Source: Stenotrophomonas_A sp036403795
GTDB lineage: Bacteria > Pseudomonadota > Gammaproteobacteria > Xanthomonadales > Xanthomonadaceae
Reading direction: 5' to 3'
Assembly (NCBI GenBank): GCA_036403795.1
Contig: DASWQJ010000154.1
Coordinates: forward strand, 1 to 11,634
Length of the DNA: 11,634 bases
A program made the translations under genes and the position numbers. Shown here piece after piece: positions 4,429-11,252 of this stretch (the stretch's first letter is position 1; every line of letters begins with the position of its first letter). The notes below the pieces were generated by a model. The model was not told where the DNA came from, did not search any database, and saw only the letters and a program-made list of their open reading frames with translations.

Positions 4429-5539
4429 TGTCGGTCACGTCGCCGTGGAGCCGGACGTACCCCACGTAAGCGTTGCCGATGTATTGGCCGCGCAGGCACG
4501 GCTGCGCCGCTATCTGATCACTACGCCACTGCATTACGCCGAACGCTTTGGTGTCTGGCTGAAGTTGGAGAACCTGCAGCGCACCGGTTCCTACAAGGTC
4601 CGGGGCGCGCTCAACGCCATGCTGGCCGGATTGGAGCGTGGCGACGATCGGCCGGTGATCTGCGCCTCGGCGGGCAACCATGCGCAAGGGGTGGCGTGGT
4701 CTGCCTATCGCCTGGGCCTGCCCGCGATCACCGTGATGCCCCATGGTGCCCCCGCCACCAAGATCGCCGGCGTGGCGCATTGGGGCGCGACGGTGCGCCT
4801 GCACGGCAACAGCTATGACGAGGCCTATGCGTTCGCGCGAGAGCTGGCCGACACCCACGGTTACCGCTTCCTGTCGGCCTTCGACGACCCGGACGTGATC
4901 GCCGGCCAAGGCACCGTGGGCATCGAGATCGCGGCCCACGCCCCCGACGTGGTGATCGTGCCGATCGGTGGCGGCGGCCTGGCCTCGGGCGTGGCGCTGG
5001 CCCTGAAGTCCCAAGGGGTGCGCGTGATCGGCGCCCAGGTCGAAGGCGTCGATGCGATGGCACGCGCGGTGCGCGGCGATGTGCGCGGGATCGACCCGGT
5101 CCCCACGCTGGCCGACGGGGTAAAGGTCAAGATCCCGGGCTTCATCACCCGGCGCCTGTGCGCCAGCCTGCTGGATGACATCGTGATCGTGCGCGAGGCC
5201 GAACTGCGCGAAACCCTGGTCCGGCTCGCGCTGGAAGAACACATCATCGCCGAGGGTGCCGGTGCCCTGGCGTTGGCGGCCGGCCGGCGCGTCGCCGGTC
5301 GGCGCAAATGCGCCGTGGTCTCCGGCGGAAACATCGACGCCGCCGTGTTGTCCAACCTGCTTTCCGAAGTGCGGCCGCGACCGCCCCGCAAACCGCGGCG
5401 ACGCAGCAACGAGCGACTTAGGAGCGCGCGCGCCCTCGTTGGCCAGGAAGCCACCAAAGACGCCGCGCCACCGCCCACCCCCCTTTCCCGTCCCGCCATC
5501 GCCCAGCAAGTCATCGCCGAAGAGGAGTCCTCCTGGTGA
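4421..5539 (+). CDS. ilvA: Threonine dehydratase, short form without regulatory domain
   Basis: PLP enzyme that deaminates L-threonine to 2-oxobutanoate, the entry to isoleucine synthesis. The PLP Lys59 sits in QRTGSYKVRGA (53-63), SAGNHAQGVA follows, the phosphate-binding loop GGGGL is at 183-187, and SGGNID is at 301-306. The catalytic fold ends near residue 317, as in TdcB-type enzymes of about 330 residues. The two ACT-like allosteric domains of E. coli IlvA (514 residues) are absent, so isoleucine feedback inhibition of the usual kind is not expected. Residues 318-372 form an Arg/Pro-rich then Pro/Ala-rich tail with no domain and unlike the rest in composition. ATG 4421 is the only reasonable start: there is no in-frame ATG, GTG or TTG back to the ilvM stop. 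It has no free ribosome-binding site. The stop overlaps leuA by four bases. An alternative name is tdcB, but its place in the operon argues for a biosynthetic role. Confidence 0.92.
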   Translation: MPDVGHVAVEPDVPHVSVADVLAAQARLRRYLITTPLHYAERFGVWLKLENLQRTGSYKVRGALNAMLAGLERGDDRPVICASAGNHAQGVAWSAYRLGLPAITVMPHGAPATKIAGVAHWGATVRLHGNSYDEAYAFARELADTHGYRFLSAFDDPDVIAGQGTVGIEIAAHAPDVVIVPIGGGGLASGVALALKSQGVRVIGAQVEGVDAMARAVRGDVRGIDPVPTLADGVKVKIPGFITRRLCASLLDDIVIVREAELRETLVRLALEEHIIAEGAGALALAAGRRVAGRRKCAVVSGGNIDAAVLSNLLSEVRPRPPRKPRRRSNERLRSARALVGQEATKDAAPPPTPLSRPAIAQQVIAEEESSW

Positions 5540-7116
5540 ACACCGAACCCCAAGCAACCCAGCCCCGAATCCGCATCTTCGACACCACCCTGCGCGATGG
5601 CGAACAGTCCCCCGGCTGCAGCATGACGCCGCCGCAGAAGCTGGTGATGGCCCGCGCACTGGCCGAGCTGGGCGCAGACATCATCGAGACCGGTTTCCCG
5701 GCCAGTTCGCAGTCGGACCGGGAGGCGATGGCGCTGATCGGCCGCGAAATCCGCGTACCCACGCTGGCGGTGCTGTCGCGCTGCCTGCCAGGCGACATCG
5801 AGACCTCGGTACGCGCGCTGGAAGCGGCCGCCAAGCCGCGCCTGCACCTGTTCCTGTCGACCAGCCCGCTGCATCGCGAGCACAAGTTGCGCATGAATCG
5901 CGAGCAGGTGCTGGAGTCGGTACGCAAGCACGTGGCGCTGGCCCGCAGCCTGATCGACGATGTGGAGTTTTCCGCCGAGGATGCCACGCGTACCGAAGAG
6001 GATTTCCTGATCGAGGTCGCGCGCGAGGCGATTGCCGCCGGCGCCACCACCATCAACCTGCCCGATACCGTGGGATTCACCACGCCTGAAGAAATCCGCG
6101 GCATGTTCTCGCGGGTGATCGCCGCCGCCGACCCGGACAGGCGCGTGATCTTCAGCGCGCATTGCCACAATGACCTGGGCCTGGCCGTGGCCAATTCGCT
6201 GGCGGCCGTCGAAGGCGGCGCACGCCAGGTCGAGTGCACCATCAACGGCATTGGCGAGCGTGCCGGCAACTGTGCCCTGGAAGAAATCGTGATGGCACTG
6301 AAGGTCCGCAGCGCCTTCTACGACATCGACACCGATATCCAGACCCCGCGCATCGTACCGACCTCCCAGCTGCTCCAGCGCTTGGTCGGCATGCACGTAC
6401 AGCGCAACAAGGCCGTGGTGGGCAGCAACGCCTTCGCGCACGAATCGGGCATCCACCAGCACGGCATGCTGCGGCATCGCGGCACTTACGAAATCATGCG
6501 TCCCGAAGACGTGGGCTGGCCGTCCTCGCAGATGGTGCTGGGCCGCCACAGCGGCCGCGCCGCGGTCGAGCAGCGCCTGCGGGCACTGGGCTACTGGCTG
6601 GAAGAGGAAGAGCTGAAGCTGGTGTTCGAGCAATTCAAGGCGCTGTGCGAACAGCAGCGCGTAGTCAACGATTCCGATCTGCGGGCGCTGATGCAGGATG
6701 CCACCGTTGGCGAAGGTTACCGACTGTCGTCGATGACCATCAGCGATGTCGGCAGTCGCGCCAATGCATTGGTCGAGCTGTCCGACCCCGACGGCAAGCG
6801 GGTAGCCGAGACTGCGCAGGGCAATGGCCCGGTCGACGCACTGTTTGGCGCGTTGTCGGCGGCGACCGGCGTGCGGCTGCAGCTGGACAGTTATCAGGTG
6901 CACAGCGTCGGCATCGGAGCCGATGCGCGTGGTGAAGCCAGTCTGAGCGTGCGCCACAACGGCGTGGAGTACGAAGGCACCGGCACCAGCAAAGACATCA
7001 TCGAGGCCAGCGCCCTGGCCTGGCTGGACGTGGCCAATCGGCTGCTGCGCCAGCGCGCTGCCAACAGCGCGCACCAGGCCACCGCGCAGGCGGCTGCCGA
7101 ACCGGCGCTGCGATGA
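5536..7116 (+). CDS. leuA: 2-isopropylmalate synthase
   Basis: Condenses 2-oxoisovalerate with acetyl-CoA, the committed step of leucine synthesis. The 526 residues fit the bacterial LeuA of about 520. The TIM-barrel domain carries DTTLRDGEQSPG (16-27, with catalytic Arg20 and metal ligand Asp21), ETGFPASS, and the metal ligands His209 and His211 in SAHCHNDLGLA. INGIGERAGNCALEE follows, then the subdomain motif HESGIHQHGML and LGRHSGRAA. The C-terminal alpha/beta domain from about residue 390 (TISDVGSRANALVEL) is the leucine-sensing regulatory domain of the family, so feedback inhibition is expected. The start is GTG 5536, overlapping the ilvA stop as GTGA, with AGAGGAG (5521-5527) eight bases upstream. 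No better ATG lies nearby that keeps the N-terminus. The stop overlaps the next gene as ATGA. Confidence 0.96.
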   Translation: MNTEPQATQPRIRIFDTTLRDGEQSPGCSMTPPQKLVMARALAELGADIIETGFPASSQSDREAMALIGREIRVPTLAVLSRCLPGDIETSVRALEAAAKPRLHLFLSTSPLHREHKLRMNREQVLESVRKHVALARSLIDDVEFSAEDATRTEEDFLIEVAREAIAAGATTINLPDTVGFTTPEEIRGMFSRVIAAADPDRRVIFSAHCHNDLGLAVANSLAAVEGGARQVECTINGIGERAGNCALEEIVMALKVRSAFYDIDTDIQTPRIVPTSQLLQRLVGMHVQRNKAVVGSNAFAHESGIHQHGMLRHRGTYEIMRPEDVGWPSSQMVLGRHSGRAAVEQRLRALGYWLEEEELKLVFEQFKALCEQQRVVNDSDLRALMQDATVGEGYRLSSMTISDVGSRANALVELSDPDGKRVAETAQGNGPVDALFGALSAATGVRLQLDSYQVHSVGIGADARGEASLSVRHNGVEYEGTGTSKDIIEASALAWLDVANRLLRQRAANSAHQATAQAAAEPALR

Positions 7117-7889
7117 GCGCGCAGCCTCAACCCGCATTGCCGGTCGCCGGACAGCGTTGGGATGCCGAGCGCTACGCGGGCCATGCCGGCTTCGTGGCCG
7201 AGTTGGGTGCCGACGTGGCCAACCTGTTGGCCGCCGGCACGGGCGAGCGCGTACTGGACTTGGGTTGCGGCGATGGCGCGCTGACGGCGCGCCTGTCCGA
7301 CAACGGCGCCGAAGTCGTCGGTGTGGATGCCTCGCCCGAACTGGTCGCCGCAGCTCGTGCGCGCGGCGTGGACGCGCAGTTGGGCGACGGCCATGCACTG
7401 GCTTTCGATCGCCAGTTCGACGCGGTCTTCAGCAATGCCGCACTGCACTGGATGCGCAAACCCAATGAGGTACTGCATGGCGTACATCGCGCCCTGCGTC
7501 CCGGCGGCCGGTTCGTTGCCGAGTTCGGTGGGCATGGCAACGTGGCGGCCATCACCACGGCGTTGCGTGCATCAATCCGCCTGCACGGCGGCGCCGAACC
7601 GCTGTTTGCCTGGTACTTCCCCACCGTGGCCGAATACACCTTGCTGCTGCAACGCCACGGATTCCGCGTGGACGCCATCGGCTTGATGCCGCGCCCCACG
7701 CCCCTGCCCACGGGCATGGCCGCCTGGTTGGAGACCTTTGCCGCACCCTGGCTGGCCAACACGCCGGTCGAAAAGCATGCTCTGATCCTTGCCACCGCCG
7801 TCGAATGGCTGGCGCCTGCGCTGCGCGACGGCAGCGGCGCGTGGAGCGGCGATTACGTGCGGTTGCGCCTCCACGCCACCGCCCTCTGA
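7113..7889 (+). CDS. Class I SAM-dependent methyltransferase of unknown substrate, embedded in the leu genes
   Basis: A 258-residue Rossmann-fold methyltransferase. Motif I VLDLGCGDG is at 47-55, the ribose-binding acid Asp72 is in VVGVDAS, GDGHAL is at 91-96, and FDAVFSNAALHWM (102-114) is followed by LRPGGRFVAEFGG. The SNAALHWM motif resembles trans-aconitate methyltransferase (Tam) and the broader UbiE/BioC-like group. The C-terminal part is helical with a Trp-rich segment and no added domain. ATG 7113 overlaps the leuA stop (ATGA) with no clear ribosome-binding site, so translation is probably coupled to leuA. A 57-base gap follows before leuC. It is not a known step of leucine synthesis. 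Yeast Tmt1 methylates both trans-aconitate and 3-isopropylmalate, so a carboxylate substrate linked to the LeuCD reaction is a reasonable guess, but it is inference. Confidence 0.85.
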   Translation: MSAQPQPALPVAGQRWDAERYAGHAGFVAELGADVANLLAAGTGERVLDLGCGDGALTARLSDNGAEVVGVDASPELVAAARARGVDAQLGDGHALAFDRQFDAVFSNAALHWMRKPNEVLHGVHRALRPGGRFVAEFGGHGNVAAITTALRASIRLHGGAEPLFAWYFPTVAEYTLLLQRHGFRVDAIGLMPRPTPLPTGMAAWLETFAAPWLANTPVEKHALILATAVEWLAPALRDGSGAWSGDYVRLRLHATAL

Positions 7890-7902
7890 TTCGCGCGTCG
7901 AT

Positions 7903-7929
7903 ATTCCGCTTCAACTTCTCATTCCGCTT
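7903..7929 (+). repeat. Short tandem direct repeat before leuC
   Basis: ATTCCGCTT occurs at 7903-7911 and again at 7921-7929 (18-base spacing) in the 57-base gap between the methyltransferase gene and leuC. This gap is relatively A/T- and pyrimidine-rich. It ends in AAGG (7936-7939), seven bases before the leuC ATG. No promoter hexamers at proper spacing are visible. It may be no more than a remnant duplication. Confidence 0.4.
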
Positions 7930-7946
7930 TACCGCAAGGCATCTCC

Positions 7947-9371
7947 ATGAACCCAGCGCCACGCACCCTGTACGACAAACTGTGGGACGCGCACGTCGTC
8001 GTCCCCGAGAGCGACGCCGCGCCGGCGGTGCTCTACATCGACCTGCATCTGATCCATGAGGTGACTTCGCCGCAGGCGTTCGCCGAATTGCGCGCACGTG
8101 GCATCGCGCCGCGCCGGCCGGACCGCACCAAGGCGACGATGGACCATTCCACGCCCACGTTGCCTGCCGGCCCCGATGGCCGCCTGCCCTACGCCAACGA
8201 GGCCGCGCGCATCCAGGTCGAGACCCTGGCACGCAACTGCGCCGAGTTCGACATCGAACTGTTCGACATGGCCTCGGACAACCGCGGCATCGTGCATGTC
8301 ATCGCGCCAGAGCAGGGCTTCACGCAGCCGGGCATGACCATCGTCTGTGGCGATAGCCACACCTCCACCCACGGGGCGTTCGGGTCGCTGGCATTCGGCA
8401 TCGGCACCAGCGAGGTCGGCCACGTATTGGCCACCCAGTGCCTGCTGCAGCGCAAGGCCAAGACGTTGTCGATCACCGTCGAGGGCGCACTGGCGGCCGG
8501 CGTGGGCGCCAAGGACGTGATCCTGCACATCATCGGCGTGATCGGCGTCAATGGCGGCACCGGCCATGTGATCGAATATCGCGGCTCGACCATCCGTGCG
8601 ATGGACATGGAGCAGCGCATGACCCTGTGCAACATGTCCATCGAGGCCGGTGCCCGCGCCGGCATGGTGGCACCGGACCAGACCACCTTCGATTGGGTCG
8701 CCGCGACCCCGCGCGGCCCGAAGGGCATCGCACTGGAACAGGCGGTCGCGTACTGGAGCACCCTGCGCAGCGACGACGGCGCGCGCTTTGACGTGGAAGT
8801 ACGCATCGATGCGGCCGACATCCGCCCGACACTGACTTGGGGCACACACCCCGGCACCGCCATCGCCATCGACGCTCCTATCCCCGCCGCGCAGGACGCG
8901 GCCGCGCAAAAGGGCCTGGACTACATGCACCTGCAGTCGGGCCAGTCGCTGGCCGGCACGCCGGTGGATGTCGTGTTCGTCGGTTCGTGCACCAATGGCC
9001 GACTGGGCGACATGCGCGCCGTGGCCGAGGTGTTGCGCGGGCGGCGGGTCGCCGATGGCGTGCGCATGCTGGTCGTGCCGGGCTCGGAGATCGTCAAACG
9101 CCAGGCCGAGGCCGAGGGCATCGACCGCATCGTGCGCGAAGCCGGTGCGGAATGGCGCGAGTCGGGCTGCTCGATGTGCATCGCCATGAACGGCGATCTG
9201 GTGGCGCCCGGCCAGTTGGCGGTGAGCACCAGCAACCGCAACTTCGAAGGCCGCCAGGGACCGGGAGCGCGAACGCTGTTGGCCTCGCCGACCAGCGCCG
9301 CGTGGGCGGCCGTCAACGGCCGCGTCGCCGACCCGCGCGAACTGTATGCCGACGCACGGGAGGTGGCGTGA
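7947..9371 (+). CDS. leuC: 3-isopropylmalate dehydratase large subunit
   Basis: Aconitase-family subunit that, with LeuD, isomerises 2- to 3-isopropylmalate via dehydration and rehydration. The 474 residues match the family (E. coli 466). The 4Fe-4S ligands are clear: Cys348 in VGSCTNGR, and Cys408 and Cys411 in GCSMC. Other signatures are HEVTSPQAF near the N-terminus, MTIVCGDSHTSTHGAFG, FGIGTSEVGHVLATQ, GGTGHVIEY, MTLCNMSIEAGA, APDQTTF and STSNRNFEGRQG. The N-terminal motif reads YIDLHLIHE, where most homologues have YIDRHLIHE (Leu33 for Arg). ATG 7947 is preceded by AAGG at good spacing. The stop overlaps the ATG of a 43-codon mini-ORF as TGATG (9369-9373). Confidence 0.96.
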   Translation: MNPAPRTLYDKLWDAHVVVPESDAAPAVLYIDLHLIHEVTSPQAFAELRARGIAPRRPDRTKATMDHSTPTLPAGPDGRLPYANEAARIQVETLARNCAEFDIELFDMASDNRGIVHVIAPEQGFTQPGMTIVCGDSHTSTHGAFGSLAFGIGTSEVGHVLATQCLLQRKAKTLSITVEGALAAGVGAKDVILHIIGVIGVNGGTGHVIEYRGSTIRAMDMEQRMTLCNMSIEAGARAGMVAPDQTTFDWVAATPRGPKGIALEQAVAYWSTLRSDDGARFDVEVRIDAADIRPTLTWGTHPGTAIAIDAPIPAAQDAAAQKGLDYMHLQSGQSLAGTPVDVVFVGSCTNGRLGDMRAVAEVLRGRRVADGVRMLVVPGSEIVKRQAEAEGIDRIVREAGAEWRESGCSMCIAMNGDLVAPGQLAVSTSNRNFEGRQGPGARTLLASPTSAAWAAVNGRVADPRELYADAREVA

Positions 9372-9502
9372 TGCGCCTGCCCCCGGTCATCGGCGTAACC
9401 GCACCAACCGCCTTCGCCGGTGACGGCGCCCCGCGCTGCACCCCGTCGCCCCGGCTCGCGCTGCGCATGCGTGATCGCCACTTCCCACGGAAAACCTGCT
9501 GA
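9371..9502 (+). CDS. Possible 43-residue mini-ORF filling the leuC-leuD gap
   Basis: ATG 9371 overlaps the leuC stop (TGATG) and the frame ends at TGA 9500-9502, which overlaps the leuD ATG at 9502 (again TGATG). The ORF therefore exactly bridges the 130-base gap. The product starts MRLPPVIGVTAPTAFAG and ends RHFPRKTC, is Pro/Arg-rich and has no recognised domain. Most codons end in G or C, as in the real genes, though in such GC-rich DNA this is weak support. The simplest role would be a coupling cistron that carries ribosomes from leuC to leuD and keeps the two subunits balanced. Expression is unproven. Confidence 0.4.
   Translation: MRLPPVIGVTAPTAFAGDGAPRCTPSPRLALRMRDRHFPRKTC
9386..9424 (+). 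other. Hairpin in the leuC-leuD gap
   Basis: GTCATCGGCG (9386-9395) pairs with CGCCGGTGAC (9415-9424) over 10 bp including one G-U, with a 19-base loop. It lies within the mini-ORF between leuC and leuD and has no T run. It could be an mRNA-stabilising or processing element. Such stems also occur by chance in GC-rich DNA. Confidence 0.35.
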
Positions 9503-10080
9503 TGTCCGCCTTTGCCACCCTGGCCTCGCGCAGCGTCGTGCTGCGTGAGACCAACATCGATACCGACCAGATCATCCCGGCGCGGTTCCTGTCCACGACC
9601 GAGCGCGCCGGCCTGGGCCGGTACGCCTTCAACGACTGGCGCTGGCAAGCCGATGGTTCGCCCAATCCACAATTCGCCTTCAACCAGCCGGTCAACCAGG
9701 GCCGCCAGATCCTGTTGGCAGGCCGCAACTTCGGCTGTGGATCCTCGCGCGAACATGCGCCTTGGGCACTGACCGACCTGGGCCTGCGCGCGATCGTCTC
9801 CAGCGAGATCGCCGACATCTTCCGCAACAACTCGCTGAAGAATGGCCTGGTGCCGGTGGTCATCGACGAGGCCGATGTGCAGGCCTTGATGGCGCGGCCG
9901 GACGATGAACTGACGGTCGACGTGGCGTTGCGCGAACTGCGCACGCCCGATGGCCGCGTCTATCCATTCCCGCTCGATGCGTTCGCGCAGACCTGCCTGC
10001 TCGAAGGCGTGGATGAGATGGGCTACCTGCTGGCGCGTGGCGCCGAGATCTCCCAGTACGAGGTGAACCATGCACGCTGA
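9502..10080 (+). CDS. leuD: 3-isopropylmalate dehydratase small subunit
   Basis: Partner of LeuC; it supplies the swivelling small domain of isopropylmalate isomerase. The 192 residues are slightly short for the family (about 200-215). Diagnostic motifs: NIDTDQIIPARFL (18-30), FNDWRW, the invariant NFGCGSSREHAPWAL (about 76-90), ADIFRNNSLKNGLVPV, and a C-terminal FAQTCLLEGVDEMGYLL. The style NIDTDQIIPARFL differs from the enterobacterial NVDTDAIIPKQFL. ATG 9502 overlaps the preceding mini-ORF stop. A weak GGAAAA (9489-9494) lies upstream. The gene overlaps leuB by 11 bases. Confidence 0.95.
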   Translation: MSAFATLASRSVVLRETNIDTDQIIPARFLSTTERAGLGRYAFNDWRWQADGSPNPQFAFNQPVNQGRQILLAGRNFGCGSSREHAPWALTDLGLRAIVSSEIADIFRNNSLKNGLVPVVIDEADVQALMARPDDELTVDVALRELRTPDGRVYPFPLDAFAQTCLLEGVDEMGYLLARGAEISQYEVNHAR

Positions 10081-11161
10081 CATCGTCCTGCTGCCCGGCG
10101 ACGGCATCGGCCCGGAAGTGATCGCCGGTGCCGTGGCCGTGCTGGAGGCCATCGCGGCGCGACATGGCCATCGCTTCACGTTCCAGGAACACGACATTGG
10201 TGGCATCGCCATCGACCGCCACGGTGATCCGCTGCCCGCCGCCACCCTGGAAGCCTGCCGCCGCGCCGATGCGGTGCTGCTGGGCGCCGTGGGGGGGCCG
10301 AAGTGGTCCGATCCCAACGCCAAGGTGCGCCCCGAACAAGGCCTGCTGGCGATTCGCAAAGGGCTTGGGCTGTTCGCCAACCTGCGCCCGGTCAAACCCC
10401 ATCCGGCCGCGCTGGACGCGGCGCCGATCAAGCCGCACCTGCTCACCGGCGTGGACATGATCGTCGTGCGCGAGCTGACCGGTGGGATCTACTTCGGCGA
10501 CAAGACCCGCACCGCCGAGGACGCCAGCGACCTGTGCCGCTACAGCGTGACCGAGATCGAGCGTGTCATGCGCACGGGGTTTCGCCTGGCCCAGCAACGG
10601 CGTGGCCACGTCACCTCGGTGGACAAGGCCAATGTCCTGGAAACCTCGCGACTGTGGCGCGATGTGGCCACCCGCATAGGCCGCGAAGAGTTTCCCGACG
10701 TGCGCCTGGAGCACCAGCTGGTCGATTCCATGGCGATGCACTTGCTGTCCCGCCCGCGCGACTATGACGTCGTGGTGACCGAAAACATGTTCGGCGACAT
10801 CCTGACCGACGAGGCCTCGATGCTGGCCGGCTCGCTCGGCCTGCTGCCCTCGGCATCGCTGGGCGAAGGCAAGGTTGGCTTGTACGAGCCGATCCATGGG
10901 TCGGCACCGGACATCGCCGGCAAGGGCATCGCGAATCCTTACGCGACGATCCTCAGCGCCGCACTGCTGCTGCGCCACTCGCTGGGGCTGGAACAGGAAG
11001 CGCAGTGCATCGAACAGGCAGTGAGCGATGCGCTGGACGCCCGCGCCTTTACCGCCGACCTGGTGGCGCATGACGTGGCACCCCTCACGACCCAGCAGGC
11101 CTCGGTGGGCGTGGTGCAGCGCATCCGGGAAAGTGTGCCCGTGGCGGAGTTGCGCGACTGA
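10070..11161 (+). CDS. leuB: 3-isopropylmalate dehydrogenase
   Basis: NAD-dependent oxidative decarboxylation of 3-isopropylmalate to 2-oxoisocaproate, the last leucine-specific step before transamination. The 363 residues equal the usual length. Motifs: LLPGDGIGPEV (7-17), LLGAVGGPKW, the substrate-binding LRP and VREL regions, GGIYFGDK with the catalytic Tyr, SVDKANVLETSRLWR with the catalytic Lys, the Mg-binding ENMFGDILTDEASML, and the NAD-binding LYEPIHGSAPDIAGKGIANP. ATG 10070 lies within the end of leuD, with GAGGTGA (10060-10066) just upstream. It is the last gene of the operon and is followed by a terminator. Confidence 0.97.
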   Translation: MHADIVLLPGDGIGPEVIAGAVAVLEAIAARHGHRFTFQEHDIGGIAIDRHGDPLPAATLEACRRADAVLLGAVGGPKWSDPNAKVRPEQGLLAIRKGLGLFANLRPVKPHPAALDAAPIKPHLLTGVDMIVVRELTGGIYFGDKTRTAEDASDLCRYSVTEIERVMRTGFRLAQQRRGHVTSVDKANVLETSRLWRDVATRIGREEFPDVRLEHQLVDSMAMHLLSRPRDYDVVVTENMFGDILTDEASMLAGSLGLLPSASLGEGKVGLYEPIHGSAPDIAGKGIANPYATILSAALLLRHSLGLEQEAQCIEQAVSDALDARAFTADLVAHDVAPLTTQQASVGVVQRIRESVPVAELRD

Positions 11162-11192
11162 CTTGTCGCCGGTGCGTCTACCGAGCCTCAGC

Positions 11193-11221
11193 AGAAGGCC
11201 TCCCCAGGGCGGGCCTTCTTT
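11193..11221 (+). terminator. Terminator at the end of the ilv-leu operon
   Basis: AGAAGGCC (11193-11200) pairs perfectly with GGCCTTCT (11212-11219) across an 11-base loop and is followed by TT and then A. The T run is short, so efficiency may be moderate. It lies 32 bases after the leuB stop and before the convergent RND gene, so it separates the two transcription units. Confidence 0.75.
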
Positions 11222-11252
11222 ACCAAGGGGGCCGCCGACCGGCCCGAGCGCC

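Noticed and set aside
9313..10458. Minus-strand open frame opposite leuD/leuB
   Set aside because: Shadow frame; leuD and leuB motifs on the plus strand are complete and intact.
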